Below, piece after piece: positions 60,773 through 64,000 of a stretch of 64,000 nucleotides of DNA. The notes beneath the pieces are model-generated. The model had not been told where the DNA came from. It saw only the letters and a list, made by a program, of their open reading frames with translations, and ran no database searches. Origin of the DNA: an uncultured Pelagibacteraceae bacterium (GTDB taxonomy: Bacteria; Pseudomonadota; Alphaproteobacteria; Pelagibacterales; Pelagibacteraceae); NCBI GenBank assembly GCA_902570695.1, contig CACFZE010000001.1:237692-301691 (forward strand), written 5' to 3'. Position 1 is the stretch's first letter; each line of letters starts with the position of its first letter. The position numbers and the translations under genes are program-made.

Positions 60773-61895
60773 ATTTCTTAAGATAATTTAATCTACCCAC
60801 AATTTCATCTCTATCCATGTAATAACCTTGTAGGTGTCTGTGTCCAGAATTTGGGTCAAACTCAGTTCTTCCATGAAGCACTCTTCTATTATTAAATGTA
60901 TATATATCTCCTGGTCTTAGCCTAAATTTTATTTGAAATTTGTCATCGTGTAAAAGTTTTCCAAATTTATGATGAGATTTATAAACTTTATCCATTTGAT
61001 CTGGATGACAATCTAAGGCGTCCATGGTTGCAGTACTAAATCTAACATCATTATAATCACCATCTTTTGTTAGACTTATTGCAGTGCCATAAAAGCTTCT
61101 ATGAGCTTCTTGTGTGTAATCTTTGTCTCTAAACTTTAAAGGAATTTTAGTTAGCGTATCAAATGTATCTCTGTCGTTATTCTTTAAATATTCTGCAACA
61201 GCGAATGCGTCTACTGCTGATGAGTCACCACCTTTTGCTGAATTAACTAAACAATGTAAAAATTGATACCCAGGAGGATTTTCAAACCATGGTAAATCCA
61301 TATGATTTTGAAGTGCATGAGCTGTATAAGCTGAGTTATTCGGTTTTGGTATATTTATAACTTCAAAAGGTGTTTTAAAAAATGTCTCTCTTGTGTGGCT
61401 AATTCTATTTAAAACAGGAAACGCAGAATTTTTTTCTTCTGGGGCATTATAAACTATGGCTATTCCTTTATAATGAAGAAGTTCTAACCATTTTATTAAT
61501 CCCTGTTCAGAAGATATTATTTCATTATGATCTATGTATATACTATCAATATTACTTTCTAAACTGCCATCCCACAATTGATAAGGTGATTTGTATTCTT
61601 CGTTATTTTTTATTGTGTAGCAATTTTCTCTAAGCCAATTAATATCATAATGGCTTATATGATTTCCCTCACTCCACTCTATTTCTAATTTGCCATCACT
61701 ATTAAGATTATATTTTTTTGGGTTTATATTTTCTGATACATCTAAAATATTAAACATTCGATGCCTAGAATCTTTATCGTGTGCTGTTGGACAATTATCT
61801 CTCAGCCACATATAATTAAATTTACTTTCTTTCCCGTCATCCCAAATTACTTGGAGATAAGTCCCATTTTTTGAGATTTTTGAAATTGAGTGCAT
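60771..61895 (-). CDS. gamma-butyrobetaine / trimethyllysine dioxygenase-like protein
   Basis: This 374-residue Fe(II)/2-oxoglutarate dioxygenase is of the BBOX/TMLH type. An N-terminal domain (FNYMWLRDNCPTAHDKDSRH) precedes the catalytic jelly roll. HxD is visible in LQNHMDLPWFENPP, the distal His in TFNNRRVLHGRTEF, and the 2-oxoglutarate Arg in SGHRHLQGYYMDRDE. It would hydroxylate gamma-butyrobetaine to carnitine or a related trimethylamine. The N-terminal zinc motif is degenerate: BBOX proteins have a Cys-Pro-Cys-x-x-Cys cluster where this protein has CPTAH. It adjoins a quaternary-amine transporter, which supports such a substrate. Confidence 0.83.
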   Translation of the reverse strand: MHSISKISKNGTYLQVIWDDGKESKFNYMWLRDNCPTAHDKDSRHRMFNILDVSENINPKKYNLNSDGKLEIEWSEGNHISHYDINWLRENCYTIKNNEEYKSPYQLWDGSLESNIDSIYIDHNEIISSEQGLIKWLELLHYKGIAIVYNAPEEKNSAFPVLNRISHTRETFFKTPFEVINIPKPNNSAYTAHALQNHMDLPWFENPPGYQFLHCLVNSAKGGDSSAVDAFAVAEYLKNNDRDTFDTLTKIPLKFRDKDYTQEAHRSFYGTAISLTKDGDYNDVRFSTATMDALDCHPDQMDKVYKSHHKFGKLLHDDKFQIKFRLRPGDIYTFNNRRVLHGRTEFDPNSGHRHLQGYYMDRDEIVGRLNYLKK

Positions 61896-61941
61896 AAATA
61901 ATGATTATATAAAATAATTCACATTTCAATTCAATTAATAG

Positions 61942-61970
61942 TTGACTTAATATTTTTTGAGAGATTTATT
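61942..61970 (+). promoter_or_regulatory. putative sigma70 promoter for the second proV-like gene
   Basis: TTGACT (61942-61947) and TTTATT (61965-61970) have a 17-base spacer, 42 bases upstream of the ATG at 62013, in the divergent 117-base region shared with the dioxygenase gene. The -35 is close to consensus; the -10 matches 4 of 6. Confidence 0.4.
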
Positions 61971-61981
61971 AGCGTTAAGTA

Positions 61982-62000
61982 ATTTGTTAAGATAACAAAT
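61982..62000. promoter_or_regulatory. 19-bp inverted repeat downstream of the promoter (candidate operator)
   Basis: ATTTGTTA (61982-61989) and TAACAAAT (61993-62000) are perfect inverted arms around AGA. It lies between the predicted transcription start and the ATG at 62013, the position expected of a repressor site. No T-run follows. Confidence 0.45.
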
Positions 62001-62012
62001 AAGATTGCTTGA

Positions 62013-63038
62013 ATGTCTAAAATTGAAATAAATAATGTATTTAAAATATTTGGTCCAAAACCATCCAGTGTTTTGCAGATGGTTAAAGATGGTTCAAGTA
62101 AAGAAGAAATTTTAGAAAAAACAGGTCATACAGTTGGACTAGACAATGTAACTCTAAAAATTAATGAGGGTGAAACATTTGTTTGTATGGGTTTATCGGG
62201 ATCAGGTAAATCAACTCTCATAAGACATTTAAATAGATTAATAGACCCAACTGATGGAGAAATCCTAATTGAAGGAACTAATGTAATGAGCCTTAAAAAA
62301 GAAGAGCTAATTGATTTTAGACGACATAAAATGAGTATGGTTTTTCAAAGGTTCGGTTTGTTTCCTCACAAAACAGTATTACAAAATGTTGGATATGGAC
62401 TTGAAATGCAAGGTGTAGAGCTTGAAAAGAGAAACAATGTTTCTATGGAAAAAATTGAGTCTGTTGGATTAACAGGTTTTGAAAATCAATTTCCAAATCA
62501 ATTATCTGGAGGTATGCAACAACGAGTTGGACTAGCAAGAGCATTGGCAACTGATACAGATATAATGTTAATGGATGAAGCTTTTTCTGCTTTAGATCCT
62601 TTAATTAGAAGTGATATGCAAAAACAGTTGCTAGCACTTCAATCAGAACTTAAAAAAACTATTGTGTTTATCACTCATGACTTGGATGAGTCTTTAAAGC
62701 TTGGTGATCACATTGGTATTCTTAATGCTGGCAAACTAGTTCAAGTTGGAACTCCCGTGGATATTATTATGAATCCAGCTGATGATTATGTTGAAGCTTT
62801 TGTCAAAGATGTAAATAGAGCAAAAGTGATTAAAGCTAAAATCATAATGAAATCTATAAATGAAACTACTAATGAAGAGAAAAATAATCTTATTAAAATA
62901 CATGAAGACCAATTTATTGAGGAGTTTTTGCCACAAGTTGTTTGTAATAATGCCAATTGTGAGGTGGTTGATAAACAAGGAAATGTAAAAGGATATATCA
63001 CTAATAAAGAGCTGCAACACTCTTTGAGTAAATCTTAA
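62013..63038 (+). CDS. glycine betaine/proline-type ABC transporter ATPase (ProV-like, copy 2)
   Basis: This 341-residue ATPase is paralogous to the one at 56382-57428. It has the same N-terminal extension (VFKIFGPKPSSVLQMVKDGS), Walker A MGLSGSGKSTLIRHLNRLID, Q-loop FQRFGLFPHKTVLQNVGYG, signature LSGGMQQRVGLARALATDTD and Walker B IMLMDEAFSALDPLIRSDM. The last motif has DEAF rather than DEPF. The C-terminal CBS-like region is reduced (VVDKQGNVKGYITNKELQHS). No permease or binding protein lies beside it in the window, so it may share the one at 57506-60717 or be part of a system elsewhere. An SDR gene follows 4 bases later. Confidence 0.9.
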   Translation: MSKIEINNVFKIFGPKPSSVLQMVKDGSSKEEILEKTGHTVGLDNVTLKINEGETFVCMGLSGSGKSTLIRHLNRLIDPTDGEILIEGTNVMSLKKEELIDFRRHKMSMVFQRFGLFPHKTVLQNVGYGLEMQGVELEKRNNVSMEKIESVGLTGFENQFPNQLSGGMQQRVGLARALATDTDIMLMDEAFSALDPLIRSDMQKQLLALQSELKKTIVFITHDLDESLKLGDHIGILNAGKLVQVGTPVDIIMNPADDYVEAFVKDVNRAKVIKAKIIMKSINETTNEEKNNLIKIHEDQFIEEFLPQVVCNNANCEVVDKQGNVKGYITNKELQHSLSKS

Positions 63039-63042
63039 AATT

Positions 63043-63828
63043 ATGAGTATTAATTTAAAAAACAAAAGAATAGTTATTTCTGCAGGAGGTTCAGGGATAG
63101 GCTGGAGTTCAGCAAAAATATTTTTAGAGAAAGGTGCAACAGTATATCTATGTGATATCAATGCCACTTTTCTTAGCAAATGTAAAAAGCATAAACTAAA
63201 TAATAAAAAATTATTTGTTTTTCAATGCGATGCCTCAGACGAGAACCAGGTAAAGAATTTTTTTACCAAAGTATTAAAAAAAACAAAAAAAATTGATGCT
63301 CTTATTAATAATGTTGGAATTGCCGGGCCAACTGGAACACTCGAAAAATTAAAAAGTAAAGATTGGGAAAATACTTTAAAGGTAAATGTTATAAGCCATT
63401 TTTATTTTTCAAAGTATTCAATTCCAATGCTTAAAAAAAATAAAGGTGGAGCTATAATAAATTTATCATCAACCGCAGGTATATTTGGATTTCCGTTAAG
63501 ATCTCCTTACTGTGCAAGTAAGTGGGCGGTTGTTGGTATAACCAAAACATTAGCAATGGAACTAGGAAAATTTAAAATTAGAGTAAATGCTATATGTCCA
63601 GGTACAATTAAAGGAGATAGAATGGGAAGAGTCATAAGAGATAAATCTAAATTTTTAAATGTTTCAAAAAAATTAATAGAAAAAGAATTTGTTTCAATGA
63701 CATCGATGAATACTTGGGTATACGAAGACGACATTGGAAAAATTTGTAGCTTTCTAATTTCTAATGATGCTCCAAGAATATCTGGGCAAGTAATTGCCGT
63801 AGATGGCAATACCTTAAGAATGCACTAA
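63043..63828 (+). CDS. short-chain dehydrogenase/reductase
   Basis: This 261-residue classical SDR has the nucleotide-binding ISAGGSGIGWSSAKIFLEKG (in place of TGxxxGIG), NNVGIAGPTG, the catalytic Ser in IINLSSTAGIFGFPLRS, and Tyr/Lys in SPYCASKWAVVG. CPGTIKGDRMGRVIRDKSK follows. The substrate is not defined by sequence; next to a betaine-type ATPase and a butyrobetaine hydroxylase-like gene it might act on a hydroxylated quaternary amine or its breakdown product. It starts 4 bases after the proV-like stop, so the two are co-transcribed. Confidence 0.9.
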   Translation: MSINLKNKRIVISAGGSGIGWSSAKIFLEKGATVYLCDINATFLSKCKKHKLNNKKLFVFQCDASDENQVKNFFTKVLKKTKKIDALINNVGIAGPTGTLEKLKSKDWENTLKVNVISHFYFSKYSIPMLKKNKGGAIINLSSTAGIFGFPLRSPYCASKWAVVGITKTLAMELGKFKIRVNAICPGTIKGDRMGRVIRDKSKFLNVSKKLIEKEFVSMTSMNTWVYEDDIGKICSFLISNDAPRISGQVIAVDGNTLRMH

Positions 63829-63831
63829 CAA

Positions 63832-64000
63832 TTAAACTTTTATATTTTTTTCATTTATTTCCATAAATGGAAAATGAGACTCTTTAAAATGTATATTTTC
63901 TGCTTTTTTTAAAAAACTGATATCATCGAGTAAACCTGCATATAAATAGTATTTCTTGTATTTTTCCACATAAGTTAAAATTGGTGCTGCGCACTTTTCA
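63832..64000 (-). CDS. probable GFA-family protein (C-terminal part, 5' beyond window)
   Basis: An open minus-strand frame runs from the right edge to a TAA at 63832-63834. The visible 55 residues include KCAAPILTYVEKYKKYYLYA, then GLLDDISFLKKAENIHFKES and HFPFMEINEKNIKV. The Cys, the Tyr-rich strand and the LDD-to-HIHF-like spacing resemble the C-terminus of glutathione-dependent formaldehyde-activating (GFA)-type zinc proteins. The N-terminal zinc cysteines lie outside the window. It is convergent with the SDR gene, only 3 bases apart. Confidence 0.55.
   Translation of the reverse strand, partial: EKCAAPILTYVEKYKKYYLYAGLLDDISFLKKAENIHFKESHFPFMEINEKNIKV

Noticed and set aside
62736..63179. 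147-residue minus-strand open frame spanning the proV-like/SDR junction
   Set aside because: It runs antisense through two well-supported genes and contains only low-complexity hydrophobic sequence.
1..64000. CRISPR array, insertion sequence, prophage or integron
   Set aside because: No spaced direct repeats, transposase, integrase or phage structural gene was seen on either strand.

Overview
The window is very AT-rich, densely packed DNA: start and stop codons often overlap by 1-4 bases and no gene-free stretch exceeds about 150 bases. The gene set covers ammonium and methylated-amine nitrogen assimilation, osmolyte and peptide ABC transporters, GcvT/DmdA-like demethylases and a gamma-butyrobetaine hydroxylase, with few visible regulators. 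Together these point to a streamlined marine alphaproteobacterium of the SAR11/Pelagibacterales type. That assignment rests on gene content and composition; no rRNA or tRNA gene is present to confirm it. I saw no CRISPR array, insertion sequence, prophage or tRNA.

Layout. (1) 1-9515, plus strand: an ammonium transporter lies between two paralogous three-gene sets that are split versions of the glutamate synthase large subunit (amidotransferase, GXGXG domain, FMN synthase domain). The second set is followed by a GlnT/GmaS-type glutamine synthetase homologue. The two FMN subunits differ sharply: one keeps an iron-sulfur cysteine motif and the other has lost it. (2) 9518-12072: a diaminopropionate ammonia-lyase-like enzyme and a DNA photolyase. 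(3) 12073-19484, minus strand: a compact run csaA-like, rhtB-like, acnA, yfgM-like, bamB, a cupin, zapE, yjbQ. (4) 19510-26875: a deacetylase, an aldehyde dehydrogenase and an agmatinase-family gene with a small membrane-protein gene in front, a secreted metallopeptidase, a cyclophilin, and a FadN-type beta-oxidation protein. (5) 26933-32384, minus strand: a dipeptide-type ABC transporter.

(6) 32526-39969, plus strand: a tight seven-gene run encoding two GcvT/DmdA-like proteins, a peptidase E homologue, an FMN 2-hydroxyacid dehydrogenase, a thiamine-diphosphate enzyme, a transthyretin-like protein and a thiolase. I cannot match it to a described pathway, and it is the best candidate for an undescribed catabolic system. 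(7) 39970-46428, minus strand: a spermidine/putrescine-type ABC transporter downstream of an ectoine-hydrolase-like gene and an EutA-like gene, which suggests uptake plus hydrolysis of an ectoine-like or polyamine-like solute. A second aldehyde dehydrogenase is divergent. (8) 46546-56388: a VOC protein, two homocysteine methyltransferase paralogues, msrA, a serine hydrolase, two EamA exporters, an amidase and an iron alcohol dehydrogenase. (9) 56382-64000: a glycine-betaine-type ABC transporter with a double-length fused permease, a gamma-butyrobetaine hydroxylase-like dioxygenase, a second ProV-like ATPase, an SDR and the tail of a probable GFA-family gene.

A recurring feature is a hairpin with a T-run separating the substrate-binding-protein gene from the permease genes in all three ABC systems, which probably helps set the excess of binding protein. 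Palindromes in the promoter regions of the betaine cluster are plausible operators. All functional statements come from motif and family recognition by eye; no database search was possible.
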